This document shows positions 52,010 through 61,323 of a stretch of 64,000 bases of DNA, one piece after another (the first letter of the stretch is position 1; each line of letters starts with the position of its first letter). A program made the translations under genes and the position numbers. The notes beneath the pieces were generated by a model. The model saw nothing but the letters and a program-made list of their open reading frames with translations, was not told where the DNA came from and did not search any database. The stretch spans positions 1,383,360 to 1,447,359 of the forward strand of contig NZ_LIPG01000002.1 of NCBI RefSeq assembly GCF_001905505.1, read 5' to 3'. This DNA is from Streptomyces sp. CB02058. Lineage in GTDB: Bacteria > Actinomycetota > Actinomycetes > Streptomycetales > Streptomycetaceae.

Positions 52010-53062
52010 TTATCGGGCAGGTGGCAGCAGTAGATGGGCATCGCCGAACTCGTGCCAGAGATAGCGCCGCTCCAGGGCCCCGGCGTAGGCCCGCCGCAGC
52101 GCCTCCCGCCCCGCGACCGCCTCCAGCATCAGCAGGTGCGAGGCCTCTGGCTCGTGCAGCCCGGTCAGCAGCCCGTCCACCACCCGCACGCCCCGCCGCG
52201 GGGTCACCACCAGATCCGTCCATCCCGCCGCGGGCCGCACCGTCCCGTCCTCGCCCGCCGCGGACTCCAGGGCCCGCACCGCCGTCGTCCCCACGGCGAT
52301 CACCCTGCCCCCGCCCGCCCGCGCCGCCGCGACCAGCCACGCCGTCGAGGCCGGCACCTCGAACCGCTCCGGGTAGGGAGGCTCGTGCGCCTCGGCCGAC
52401 GCCACCCCCGTGTGCAGCGTCAGCGGGGCGAACTGCACCCCCCGGCTCACCAGCTCCGCCACCAGCCCCGCGGTGAACGGCCGTGCCGCACTCGGCATCT
52501 CCGCCGAACCGCTGCCGTCGGGCGACGGCACGGCGAACACCGTCCGGTACGCCGACAAGGGCTGGTCGCGCTCCGTGTACGCGTACCGGATCGGCCGCCC
52601 GTACCGGCTCAGCAGCCCCGGTACGTCCCCCGGCACCCGCGCCCACCACAGCCTCGACCCGTCACCCGGCCCGAGCGGCTCGTCCAGCACCAGCGCGCTC
52701 CCGCCCGGCAGCCGCACCACGGCACCCGCCGGACCGCCGGGGCGCGGCCGGGTGGTCCCCGCACCGTCCGGCCGGCGCAGCTCCACCGCCCAGCGGCCGT
52801 CCTCGCCCCGGGTCGAGAAGTGCACGACGACCCGCTCGCCCGCCAGGCGCCCGTTCACCGCCGCCGCCAGTGTCGTCGACGTGTTCACCACCAGGACGTC
52901 CCCGGCCCGCAGCTCCCCGGGCAGCTCCCGGAACCTGCGGTGGGAGACCTCGGTGCCCCGCGAGACCAGCAGCCGCACGTCGTCCCGGCCCGACCCGCGC
53001 TGCTCCGGCGGCACCCGCGCCGACAGCTCGGGGGGCACCCGCAGGGCCTCCAGCGCGGTCAT
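52010..53062 (-). CDS. queA: QueA-like S-adenosylmethionine:tRNA ribosyltransferase-isomerase
   Basis: 350 residues from ATG 53062. The QueA pattern is clear: VRLLVSRGTEVSHRRFRELPGELRAGDVLVVNTSTTL, YGRPIRYAYTE, PSAARPFTAGLVAEL and LTLHTGVASAEAHEPPYPERFEV. QueA moves the ribosyl group of SAM onto preQ1-tRNA to give epoxyqueuosine. The other queuosine genes are not in the window. It is coupled by an ATGA overlap to the SDR gene upstream. Confidence 0.9.
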   Translation of the reverse strand: MTALEALRVPPELSARVPPEQRGSGRDDVRLLVSRGTEVSHRRFRELPGELRAGDVLVVNTSTTLAAAVNGRLAGERVVVHFSTRGEDGRWAVELRRPDGAGTTRPRPGGPAGAVVRLPGGSALVLDEPLGPGDGSRLWWARVPGDVPGLLSRYGRPIRYAYTERDQPLSAYRTVFAVPSPDGSGSAEMPSAARPFTAGLVAELVSRGVQFAPLTLHTGVASAEAHEPPYPERFEVPASTAWLVAAARAGGGRVIAVGTTAVRALESAAGEDGTVRPAAGWTDLVVTPRRGVRVVDGLLTGLHEPEASHLLMLEAVAGREALRRAYAGALERRYLWHEFGDAHLLLPPAR

Positions 53063-53772
53063 CGCTCCTCCCGCACGTCCGTGCCCAGCAACGCCGCCGC
53101 CGTGTACCGGCCGCCGGGCGGGCGCAGCTCCAGCAGCCGCACGAAGGCAGGAGCCACGCTCTCCGCGTCCGGCCGCGCCCCGGTGTCCCCGGGAACCGCC
53201 GCCGCATAGAGGTCCGTCGCCATGTCGCCCGGGTCCACCGCCCATACCCGGAGGCCGGGCTCCTCCTCGCCGAGCACCGCCACCAGCTGGTCGAGCGCCG
53301 CCTTCGACGCCCCGTAACCACCCCAGGTGGGATACGGCTCGGTGGCCGCGTCCGAGCTCACCGCCACCACCGCCCCGGCCGCGGACGCCCTCAGCAGCGG
53401 CAGCGCCTCCTGCACGAGCCCGAGCGCCGCCACCGCATTCGTCTCCAGTGCCTGCCGCAGCCCCTCCAGCGGCAGCGCCTCCAGACGCACGAGCGGCTCG
53501 GCCCCCAGCGCGCTCGCATTGCTCACCAGTACGTCGAGACCGCCCAGCTCCCCGGCCGCCGCCACCAGCGCCTTGCGGTGCGCCGGGTCCGTGACGTCCC
53601 CCGCCACGGCCGCGACCCGTGTCCCGTACCGCTCGCCCAGCTCCCGCGCCGTCTCCCCGAGCGCCGCGGCCGACCTGGCGTCCAGCACCAGATCCCAGCC
53701 CCGCCGGGCCAGCGCGGCAGCCGTCGCGCGCCCCAGCCCCTTCGATCCGCCCGTGATCATCGCGATAGGCAT
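53059..53772 (-). CDS. SDR-family oxidoreductase
   Basis: 237 residues from ATG 53772. Intact classical motifs: TGGSKGLGRATAAAL, SNASALG, VSSDAATEPYPTWGGYGASKAALD (Ser, Tyr, Lys). It should reduce or oxidise a small carbonyl/alcohol with NAD(P). The product remains unknown. It is the first gene of the two-gene operon with queA. Confidence 0.92.
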   Translation of the reverse strand: MPIAMITGGSKGLGRATAAALARRGWDLVLDARSAAALGETARELGERYGTRVAAVAGDVTDPAHRKALVAAAGELGGLDVLVSNASALGAEPLVRLEALPLEGLRQALETNAVAALGLVQEALPLLRASAAGAVVAVSSDAATEPYPTWGGYGASKAALDQLVAVLGEEEPGLRVWAVDPGDMATDLYAAAVPGDTGARPDAESVAPAFVRLLELRPPGGRYTAAALLGTDVREER

Positions 53773-53886
53773 GACAACCGTCCCCTCGTCCGCCTCGTGC
53801 CCCGTGGGGCTCCGACGCCATCAACGTAGGAATCCCACGGGCCCCCGCGCCTCGGCCATCGGCCGCAGCCGCCGGAGGCCCTTCGG

Positions 53887-53952
53887 CCTAGGCCTCTCGT
53901 CCGGGTCCGGCGGGGCTCCGCGAGCCCGCCTCACCCGGACGAGAGGCCTAGG
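53887..53952. repeat. Long inverted repeat between divergent SDR and kinase genes
   Basis: Perfect 20-base arms CCTAGGCCTCTCGTCCGGGT and ACCCGGACGAGAGGCCTAGG enclose a 26-base loop with its own inner stem (GGCGGGGCTC/GAGCCCGCC). It sits between two divergent genes, where a terminator is not expected. Confidence 0.8.
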
Positions 53953-54022
53953 ACCGAGGCCCCATCGCGGGGGCGTCCACAGCCCGATACGGGGCCGGAA
54001 CCCCCGCCGGTACGGTGAGGGC

Positions 54023-55168
54023 ATGACTCATCGCCCGCCCTCGGGCCTCGCCGTGGTCAGCGCCGCGCTGCTCGCCATGAGCCGGCACCTCGAAATGCGG
54101 GACGTCCTCAAGACGATCGTCGCCTCCGCCCGCGAGCTGCTGGACGCCGAGTACGCGGCCCTGGGTGTACCGGACGACCACGGCGGCTTCGCCCAGTTCG
54201 TCGTCGACGGGGTCAGCGACGAGCAGTGGAAGGCCATCGGCCCGCTGCCCCGCCAGCACGGCATCCTCGCGGCGATGCTCCACGAGGCGAAGCCCCAGCG
54301 GCTCGCCGACGTACGCCAGGACCCCCGGTTCGAGGGCTGGCCCGACGCCCACCCCGACATGTCCGACTTCCTCGGGCTGCCCATCCAGGACGGCGACGAG
54401 ACCATCGGCGCTCTCTTCCTCGCCAACAAGCGCTGCCCCCGGCCCACGGGCGGCTGCGGCTTCACGGAGGAGGACGAGGAGCTCCTGGGGATCCTCGCCC
54501 AGCACGCCGCGATCGCCCTCACCAACGCCAGGCTCTACGAACGCAGCCGCGAGCTCACGATCGCCGAGGAGCGCTCACGGCTCGCCCACGAGCTGCACGA
54601 CGCCGTCAGCCAGAAGCTCTTCTCGCTCCGGCTCACCGCCCAGGCCGCCGCCGCCCTCGTCGACCGCGACCCGGCCCGGGCCAAGGGCGAACTCCAGCAG
54701 GTCGCCACCCTGGCGGGGGAGGCCGTGGACGAGCTGCGCGCCGCCGTCGTCGAGCTGCGCCCCGCCGCCCTGGACGAGGACGGCCTGGTCGCCACGCTCC
54801 GCACGCAGGTCCAGGTCCTGGACCGCGCCCACACCGCCCGGGTCACCTTCGAGAGCGCCGGGGTGCGCGCCCTGCCGTCGGCCCAGGAGGAGGCGATGCT
54901 CCGGGTCGCGCAGGAAGCCCTGCACAACGCCCTGCGTCACTCGGGTGCGGGCCGGGTCACCGTCACGCTCGGCCGTGAGGCCGCCTCCGTCGTGCTCCGG
55001 ATCACCGACGACGGCCGAGGCTTCGACACCCAGGTGATCCGGAGCGCCGGACGTCATCTCGGCCTCGTCTCCATGCGGCACAGGGCCGGCAGCGTGGGAG
55101 GCCGGCTCGCGGTCGAATCGGAGCCCGGCGAGGGCACCACTATCCGTATGGAGGTCCCCTGTGGCTGA
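54023..55168 (+). CDS. GAF-domain histidine kinase (NarL-type partner)
   Basis: 381 residues from ATG 54023. A GAF sensor domain covers about 25-175 (ASARELLDAEYAALGVPDDHGGFAQFVVDGV). The HisKA_3 dimerisation domain follows, with the phosphorylated His in ERSRLAHELHDAVSQKLF. The HATPase domain has the N box AQEALHNALRHS and G box DDGRGFD. There is no membrane segment, so it senses a cytoplasmic ligand or redox state. It overlaps the response regulator gene by 8 bases and shares its operon. Confidence 0.94.
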   Translation: MTHRPPSGLAVVSAALLAMSRHLEMRDVLKTIVASARELLDAEYAALGVPDDHGGFAQFVVDGVSDEQWKAIGPLPRQHGILAAMLHEAKPQRLADVRQDPRFEGWPDAHPDMSDFLGLPIQDGDETIGALFLANKRCPRPTGGCGFTEEDEELLGILAQHAAIALTNARLYERSRELTIAEERSRLAHELHDAVSQKLFSLRLTAQAAAALVDRDPARAKGELQQVATLAGEAVDELRAAVVELRPAALDEDGLVATLRTQVQVLDRAHTARVTFESAGVRALPSAQEEAMLRVAQEALHNALRHSGAGRVTVTLGREAASVVLRITDDGRGFDTQVIRSAGRHLGLVSMRHRAGSVGGRLAVESEPGEGTTIRMEVPCG

Positions 55169-55805
55169 CAAGACCATCAAGGTGCTGCTGGTCGACGACC
55201 ACCAGGTGGTCCGCAGGGGGCTGCGCACCTTCCTGGAGGTCCAGGACGACATAGAGGTCGTGGGGGAGGCGTCGGACGGGGCCGAGGGGGTCGCCAGGAC
55301 CGAGGAGCTGCGCCCGGACGTGGTCCTGATGGACATCAAGATGCCGGGTACGGACGGCATCGAGGCGCTGCGCAGGCTCAGGGAGCTGGAGAACCCGGCC
55401 AAGGTCCTGATCGTCACGAGCTTCACCGAACAGCGCACCGTCGTCCCGGCCCTGCGGGCGGGGGCCTCGGGCTACGTGTACAAGGACGTCGACCCGGACG
55501 CCCTCGCGGGCGCCATCCGCTCGGTGTACGCGGGCCATGTCCTGCTCCAGCCGGAGGTCGCCGACGCGCTGCTGGCCCAGGAGGACACGTCCGGTGGCAC
55601 GGGCCGGGGGAGCACCCTGACCGAGCGGGAGCGCGAGGTGCTCGGGCTGATCGCCGACGGGCGCTCCAACCGGGAGATCGCCAGGGCGCTCGTCCTGTCG
55701 GAGAAGACCGTCAAGACCCACGTCTCGAACATCCTGATGAAGCTCGATGTGGCGGACAGGACCCAGGCGGCCCTGTGGGCGGTCCGGCACGGGGCGGCGG
55801 GCTGA
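55161..55805 (+). CDS. LuxR/NarL-family response regulator
   Basis: 214 residues from GTG 55161. The receiver domain (1-125) has the acidic pair VDDHQ and the phospho-acceptor Asp in VVLMDIKMPG; Lys in YKDVD. The C-terminal HTH is LTEREREVLGLIADGRSNREIARALVLSEKTVKTHVSNIL. It is the cognate regulator of the GAF kinase. Its targets are unknown; the tandem repeats downstream and chpE are nearby candidates. Confidence 0.95.
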   Translation: MADKTIKVLLVDDHQVVRRGLRTFLEVQDDIEVVGEASDGAEGVARTEELRPDVVLMDIKMPGTDGIEALRRLRELENPAKVLIVTSFTEQRTVVPALRAGASGYVYKDVDPDALAGAIRSVYAGHVLLQPEVADALLAQEDTSGGTGRGSTLTEREREVLGLIADGRSNREIARALVLSEKTVKTHVSNILMKLDVADRTQAALWAVRHGAAG

Positions 55806-55827
55806 CGCTGCCGGGCCCCGGGAGAAG

Positions 55828-55941
55828 CGGGTGCCGCCGGACGGGCCGAGTGTCCTCGGACGAGCGGAGTGCCGTCCGGCGGACGGAGTGCTCTCGGACA
55901 GACGGAGTGCCCTCGGACAGGCGCAGTGTCGTCGGACAAGC
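55828..55941. repeat. Six 19-bp tandem repeats upstream of chpE
   Basis: Units start at 55828, 55847, 55866, 55885, 55904 and 55923, all exactly 19 bases, with the consensus GGAGTGCCCTCGGACAGGC. Conserved bases are GTG near the start and CGGAC near the end. They fill the gap between the response regulator stop and the chpE promoter region and code for nothing convincing. Confidence 0.8.
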
Positions 55942-56075
55942 GGACGGGTCGCCTCCAGTCCGAGATTCATACTGTCGGGTGTATGTCACCCGGATGGCGC
56001 ATCCTCCGCCGTGCGGACGGCGTTCTCCATGCATGCCGCGGCGGTCGGCCGCGGCGATGCGAGGAGGATCCTGAA

Positions 56076-56330
56076 GTGAAGAACCTGAAGAAGGCCGCAG
56101 CCGTCACCATGATCGCGGGCGGAATCATCGCCGCCGGTGCCGGAGCCGCCTCCGCCACGGGCCACGGCGGCGGCGCCGGTGCCCACGGCACGGCCGCGGG
56201 CTCCCCGGGCGTCATCTCGGGCAACGTGGTCCAGGTCCCGGTGCACGTCCCGGTCAACGTGGTCGGCAACACGGTCAACGTGGTGGGTCTGCTCAACCCG
56301 GCCTTCGGCAACCTCGGCCTGAACGGCTGA
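56076..56330 (+). CDS. chpE: Short chaplin, ChpE-like (no cysteine)
   Basis: 84 residues from GTG 56076 after GAGGAGG. A signal peptide (KNLKKAAAVTMIAGGIIAAGAGAASA) is followed by a Gly/Ala/His-rich spacer and one chaplin domain (about 43-84: SPGVISGNVVQVPVHVPVN, then VNVVGLLNPAFGNL). It has no Cys, unlike most short chaplins, and so fits ChpE, which is constitutively made and essential for aerial growth in S. coelicolor (SCO1800 as recalled). It forms amyloid-like surfactant fibres on the aerial surface. Confidence 0.9.
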   Translation: MKNLKKAAAVTMIAGGIIAAGAGAASATGHGGGAGAHGTAAGSPGVISGNVVQVPVHVPVNVVGNTVNVVGLLNPAFGNLGLNG

Positions 56331-56352
56331 CCGACGCCTCACCCCTCACCCC

Positions 56353-56392
56353 CGGCCGCCGCACGGACTCGACCGAGCCCGCACGGCGGCCG
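56353..56392. terminator. Hairpin after chpE
   Basis: CGGCCGCCG and CGGCGGCCG arms of 9 bases with a 22-base loop, between the converging chpE and the next gene. Confidence 0.5.
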
Positions 56393-56497
56393 ACGGCGTG
56401 ACGTCCTACCGACCTGCCGGGCTCCCTCCCGGCGGCCAGGCGCCGTACCGACCCGCCGGGACCCCGCCCGCCGACCGGCGCCGCACGGAGCGAGGCC

Positions 56498-57277
56498 CTA
56501 CCGCCCCCGCTCCTCCACATACGCGTTGTACGCCGCGACCTGCGCCCGCCGCGCCGTCCGCTCCACCGGCCGCAGCGCCTCGCCCCTGGCCGCGATCTCC
56601 GAGGCGCTCACCGCGCCGCCGTGCCCGTTCTCATGGGCCACCGCCACCAGCAGCCCCACCCGCTGAGCCAGCTCCAGCACCCGTACCGCACGCGGGGGAT
56701 ACCCCGGCGCCAGGATCTCGCGCCCCCGCTCCGCCCGGGCCCGGTACGCGTCCACGGCGGCCTCGGCGACCGGGCCGGAGGCGGCGACATCCAGCCGCGA
56801 CAGCACCGCCGTCGCGTCCCGCAGGGCTTCGGCGAGCTCCCGCTCCGCCTCGCTCAGCGACGGCACATCGGCGGGCGGCGCCTCCCGTACGGGCAGACAG
56901 CGCCACACCACCTCGACATGCACGTCACCGGCGGGCCCAGCCTCGCTCACCTCCGGCACGAGCCCGTACGGAGCCCCGGACGTGACGACCGCCTCCTCCG
57001 CCTCCAACGCCCTCGCGTTGAAGTCCGGCGGGCCGCTGAGCCCCAGCGGATGTCCCGGCACCGGCAGCGCGACCCGGAAACCGGTCGCCCCCAGCCCCCT
57101 GAGCCGGCCGAGCGCCAGCGTGAGCCCCACCGGCCCCGCCTCACCCGGCAGCCCCTCGACGCGGTGCACCGCGTCCTCGCCGACGATCGCGAGCGCCGCG
57201 TCGTCAGGTGACACAAGTCCGGCCAAAAGCGCGTTTCCCCATGCGGCAAGCCGCCCTGAGCGTGGTTCCGAAAGCAT
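56498..57277 (-). CDS. Conserved hypothetical actinobacterial protein
   Basis: 259 residues from ATG 57277. The N-terminal half (AAWGNALLAGLVSPDDAALAIVGEDAVHRV) may be an alpha/beta domain; the C-terminal half is helical and Ala/Glu-rich. There is no signal peptide or metal motif. I recall an unnamed conserved Streptomyces protein at this place next to chpE, but no function. Confidence 0.82.
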   Translation of the reverse strand: MLSEPRSGRLAAWGNALLAGLVSPDDAALAIVGEDAVHRVEGLPGEAGPVGLTLALGRLRGLGATGFRVALPVPGHPLGLSGPPDFNARALEAEEAVVTSGAPYGLVPEVSEAGPAGDVHVEVVWRCLPVREAPPADVPSLSEAERELAEALRDATAVLSRLDVAASGPVAEAAVDAYRARAERGREILAPGYPPRAVRVLELAQRVGLLVAVAHENGHGGAVSASEIAARGEALRPVERTARRAQVAAYNAYVEERGR

Positions 57278-57397
57278 GGGAACAGCCTAGGGAACGGCCC
57301 CAGGGCCTGAGCACTCTTCGGGTGGCGTAGGTTTTCCCTGGGAGCTGTGCCCACAGGCACGCGACGATCTCGACACTGTATGGGGAGACAACGCGCC

Positions 57398-58198
<801 letters not shown>

Positions 58199-58263
58199 TC
58201 GCACCACGGCCAACCTCTCCTGCGCCCTGTCGGCGAGCGCACTCGCGGTCCTACGATGACCCT

Positions 58264-58692
58264 GTGGACATCGACGCGTGGGTGTGGTGGCTGATCGGCG
58301 CGGTGGGACTGGGCATTCCCCTCGTCCTGACCGCGATGCCCGAATTCGGGATGTTCGCCGTCGGGGCGGTGGCCGCTGCCGTCATCGCGGCCCTCGGAGG
58401 CAGCATCGTCGCCCAAGTCCTGGTCTTCGTCGTGGTGTCGGTGGCGCTGGTCGCCGTCGTACGCCCCATCGCGGCCAGGCACCGTTCGAGCCGGCCGGGG
58501 GAAGCCACCGGGATCGACGCCCTGAAGGGCCGTCAAGCCGTCGTGCTGGAACGGGTCACCTCCAGCGGCGGGCGCATCAAGCTCGCCGGTGAGGTCTGGT
58601 CGGCCCGCACGCTCGACAGCGACCAGGTCTTCGAACCGGGCGACCAGGTCGACGTCGTGGACATCGACGGTGCAACGGCCGTCGTCATGTGA
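58264..58692 (+). CDS. NfeD-family membrane protein
   Basis: 142 residues from GTG 58264. Three membrane helices at the N-terminus (WVWWLIGAVGLGIPLVL and GMFAVGAVAAAVIAALGG and VVSVALVAVV) are followed by an OB-fold domain (LKGRQAVVLERVTSSGGRIKLAGEVWSARTLDSDQVFEPGDQVDVVDIDG). Short NfeD proteins bind the neighbouring SPFH (stomatin-like) protein encoded downstream. They probably form a membrane raft-like scaffold. Confidence 0.94.
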   Translation: MDIDAWVWWLIGAVGLGIPLVLTAMPEFGMFAVGAVAAAVIAALGGSIVAQVLVFVVVSVALVAVVRPIAARHRSSRPGEATGIDALKGRQAVVLERVTSSGGRIKLAGEVWSARTLDSDQVFEPGDQVDVVDIDGATAVVM

Positions 58693-58742
58693 GCGAACCG
58701 GTCACGCGGCAGCCCGCAGTCTGCCAAACTCGAAGTCGATCA

Positions 58743-58779
58743 TCATGGGAATGCAACTGTCATGATCCCCATGACAGTT
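58743..58779. promoter_or_regulatory. Overlapping inverted repeats before the SPFH gene
   Basis: AACTGTCAT (58755-58763) and ATGACAGTT (58771-58779) form perfect 9-base arms with a 7-base loop. TCATGGG (58743-58749) can alternatively pair with CCCATGA (58768-58774), using bases of the second arm. This may be an operator or a two-state leader. Confidence 0.5.
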
Positions 58780-58829
58780 CGACCTCGATCACCGCGATCC
58801 GTCGGCAACCGAAGGGCACGAGGCACACG

Positions 58830-59759
58830 ATGCAACCGATCATCATCGTCCTGATCATTCTGGTGGTGCTCGTCTTCATCGCCCTGATCAAGACGATCCA
58901 GGTCATCCCGCAGGCCAGTGCCGCCATCGTCGAGCGCTTCGGCCGCTACACCCGCACCCTCAACGCCGGGCTGAACATCGTCGTCCCGTTCATCGACTCG
59001 ATCCGCAACAGGATCGACCTCCGTGAACAGGTCGTCCCCTTCCCGCCGCAGCCGGTGATCACCCAGGACAACCTCGTCGTCAACATCGACACCGTCATCT
59101 ACTACCAGGTGACCGACGCCCGCGCCGCGACGTACGAGGTCGCCAGCTACATCCAGGCGATCGAGCAGCTCACCGTCACCACCCTGCGCAACATCATCGG
59201 CGGAATGGACCTGGAGCGGACCCTGACCTCCCGCGAGGAGATCAACGCCGCACTGCGCGGAGTCCTCGACGAGGCCACCGGCAAGTGGGGCATCCGCGTC
59301 AACCGCGTCGAGCTCAAGGCCATCGAGCCGCCCACCTCCATCCAGGACTCGATGGAGAAGCAGATGCGCGCCGACCGTGACAAGCGCGCCGCGATCCTCA
59401 CCGCGGAAGGCATCAGGCAGTCCGCGATCCTCACCGCGGAGGGCGAGAAGCAGTCCGCGATCCTCCGCGCGGAGGGCGAGGCCAAGGCATCGGCCCTGCG
59501 CGCCGAGGGCGAGGCCCAGGCCATCCGCACGGTCTTCGAGTCCATCCACGCCGGGGACCCGGACCAGAAGCTCCTCTCGTACCAGTACCTCCAGATGCTC
59601 CCGAAGATCGCCGAGGGCGACGCCAACAAGCTCTGGATCGTGCCCAGCGAGATCGGCGACGCGCTCAAGGGCCTCAGCGGGGCCTTCGGCAACCTCGGCA
59701 GCGGCGCTCCCGGCTTCAACACCGGAACGGAACGCCGGGAGCAGCCCCCGGTCGACTGA
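58830..59759 (+). CDS. SPFH/Band 7 (stomatin-like, QmcA-type) membrane protein
   Basis: 309 residues from ATG 58830. One N-terminal membrane helix (2-22) is followed by the PHB domain (IVERFGRYTRTLNAGLNIVVPFIDSIRNRIDLREQVVPFPPQPVIT), then coiled-coil Glu/Ala repeats: AEGIRQSAILTAEGEKQSAILRAEGEA. It partners the upstream NfeD protein. Stomatin-like proteins form large membrane rings or microdomains. The exact function in Streptomyces is unknown. Confidence 0.95.
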   Translation: MQPIIIVLIILVVLVFIALIKTIQVIPQASAAIVERFGRYTRTLNAGLNIVVPFIDSIRNRIDLREQVVPFPPQPVITQDNLVVNIDTVIYYQVTDARAATYEVASYIQAIEQLTVTTLRNIIGGMDLERTLTSREEINAALRGVLDEATGKWGIRVNRVELKAIEPPTSIQDSMEKQMRADRDKRAAILTAEGIRQSAILTAEGEKQSAILRAEGEAKASALRAEGEAQAIRTVFESIHAGDPDQKLLSYQYLQMLPKIAEGDANKLWIVPSEIGDALKGLSGAFGNLGSGAPGFNTGTERREQPPVD

Positions 59760-59837
59760 CCGCGAAGCACCTTCATGCATGATCGGTGAGGCCCCTCGAC
59801 CTTCATGGCGGGGAGGCATCACTGACCATCGAAGGGG

Positions 59838-60611
59838 ATGGCCTTGTCCATCTGGGAGATTCTCGCGGTCTTCGCGGCCGGCGTCGGCGCGGGCACCATC
59901 AACACCATCGTCGGCTCCGGCACGTTGATCACCTTTCCGGTGCTCCTCGCCACCGGCCTGCCACCGGTCACCGCGACCGTGTCCAACGCGCTCGGGCTGA
60001 TCCCGGGCTCCATCAGCGGTGCGATCGGCTACCGGGAGGAACTCACCGGCCAGCGCCGCCGGATACTCAAGCTCAGCACCGGCGCGCTGATCGGCGGACT
60101 CACCGGGGCCACGCTCCTGCTCGCCCTGCCCTCCACGGCGTTCGAGACGATCGTCCCCGTCCTGGTGGCCCTCGCGCTCGTCCTGGTCATCCTGCAGCCC
60201 CGCATCAGCAAGGCCGTACAGCGCCGCCGCGAGGAAAACGGCACCACCGCCCGCCCCGACGGCGGGCCGCTGCTCTTCGTCGGCCTGACGCTCGCCAGTG
60301 TGTACGGCGGCTACTTCACGGCGGCCCAGGGCATCATCTACCTCTCCCTGATGGGCATGCTGCTCGACGACACGATGCAGCGCCTCAACGCCGTCAAGAA
60401 CGTCCTCGCCGCCGTCGTCAACAGCGTGGCCGCCCTCTTCTTCCTCTTCGTCGCGGACTTCGACTGGACGGCCGTCGTACTCATCGCGGTGGGCTCCGCG
60501 ATCGGGGGCCAGATAGGCGCCAAGGTCGGCCGCCGGCTCAGCCCGCGCCTCCTGCGCGCCCTGATCGTCGTCGTCGGTACCGCCGCCATCGTGCAGCTGC
60601 TGCTGCGCTGA
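59838..60611 (+). CDS. TSUP-family permease (TauE/SafE)
   Basis: 257 residues from ATG 59838 after GAAGGGG. Seven to eight helices with the family motif GAGTINTIVGSGTLITFPVLLATGLPPVTATVSN and the repeat GGYFTAAQGIIYLSLMGMLLDD. TSUP proteins carry small organosulfur anions, sulfite or sulfonates. The substrate cannot be told. A strong terminator follows. Confidence 0.92.
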   Translation: MALSIWEILAVFAAGVGAGTINTIVGSGTLITFPVLLATGLPPVTATVSNALGLIPGSISGAIGYREELTGQRRRILKLSTGALIGGLTGATLLLALPSTAFETIVPVLVALALVLVILQPRISKAVQRRREENGTTARPDGGPLLFVGLTLASVYGGYFTAAQGIIYLSLMGMLLDDTMQRLNAVKNVLAAVVNSVAALFFLFVADFDWTAVVLIAVGSAIGGQIGAKVGRRLSPRLLRALIVVVGTAAIVQLLLR

Positions 60612-60619
60612 CGCACGGA

Positions 60620-60652
60620 AGCCCGTCCCCTCGGGCCACGAGGGGACGGGCT
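60620..60652 (+). terminator. TSUP gene terminator
   Basis: AGCCCGTCCCCTCG and CGAGGGGACGGGCT, perfect 14-base arms with loop GGCCA. It lies between converging genes and may serve both. Confidence 0.82.
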
Positions 60653-60675
60653 CCGCGACCGTTCGTCCGGGATGG

Positions 60676-61182
60676 TCAGGCCGCCGAACGCGCCAGCCAC
60701 TCCGGCAGCGCCGTCCGGTCACCGGCTCCCAGCGCGAGCAGCATCGCGTCCGCGGGCGACGGCACGAACGGCTGCCGCAGCAGGGGCATGCCCGCCTGCT
60801 CGGGAGTCCTGGCCGCCTTGCGGTGGTTGTCCTCGGCGCAGGAGGCCACGGTGTTCAGCCAGGTGTCCTGGCCGCCCTGGGCCCGCGGCACGACGTGGTC
60901 CACAGTGCTGGCCCGCCTCCCGCAGTACGCGCACCGGTGCTGGTCCCGCATGAGGACCCCCCTCCTGGACCACGGGGCGTGTCTTCGGAACGGCACCCGT
61001 ACGTACCGGCAGAGCCTGATCACCCGGGGCACCGGGAGATCCACGGCGGCACCCCGCATACGGAGGCCGGGATGCGACTGCTCGACGACGGCCTTGTCCT
61101 GGAGGATCAGAACCACCGCACGGTTGAGCGTCACCGTCGACAGCGGTTCGAAGCTCGCGTTGAGCACCAGTGTGTCCCGCAT
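60676..61182 (-). CDS. HNH endonuclease-domain protein
   Basis: 168 residues from ATG 61182. The start RDTLVLNASFEPLSTVTLNRAVVLILQDKAVVEQ is typical of the widespread actinobacterial HNH family. The HNH core is HRCAYCGRRASTVDHVVPRAQGGQDTWLNTVASCAEDNHRKAARTP, with CxxC and DH metal/catalytic residues. The function in the cell is unknown; DNA processing or repair is likely. Confidence 0.92.
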   Translation of the reverse strand: MRDTLVLNASFEPLSTVTLNRAVVLILQDKAVVEQSHPGLRMRGAAVDLPVPRVIRLCRYVRVPFRRHAPWSRRGVLMRDQHRCAYCGRRASTVDHVVPRAQGGQDTWLNTVASCAEDNHRKAARTPEQAGMPLLRQPFVPSPADAMLLALGAGDRTALPEWLARSAA

Positions 61183-61261
61183 CCTGCCCACCTCCCGTGT
61201 GCCGCCCGTCAGTCGGCGGGCCCGGTTCAACTCTGTCCGGGTGAGCCGTGATGGACAACGC

Positions 61262-61307
61262 AATAAAAAGTGCCCTGCCCTGATCTCTCCAAGACCAGGG
61301 CAGGGCA
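61262..61307 (-). terminator. Rho-independent terminator of the PEBP gene
   Basis: On the minus strand GCCCTGCCCTG and CAGGGCAGGGC (61272-61306) form an 11-base stem followed by ACTTTTTATTG. The U-tract is unusually clear for Streptomyces. Confidence 0.88.
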
Positions 61308-61323
61308 AACAGGAGGCGAACCT

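Noticed and set aside
55828..55941. A CRISPR array
   Set aside because: The 19-base units are directly adjacent with no spacers, and no cas genes are present.
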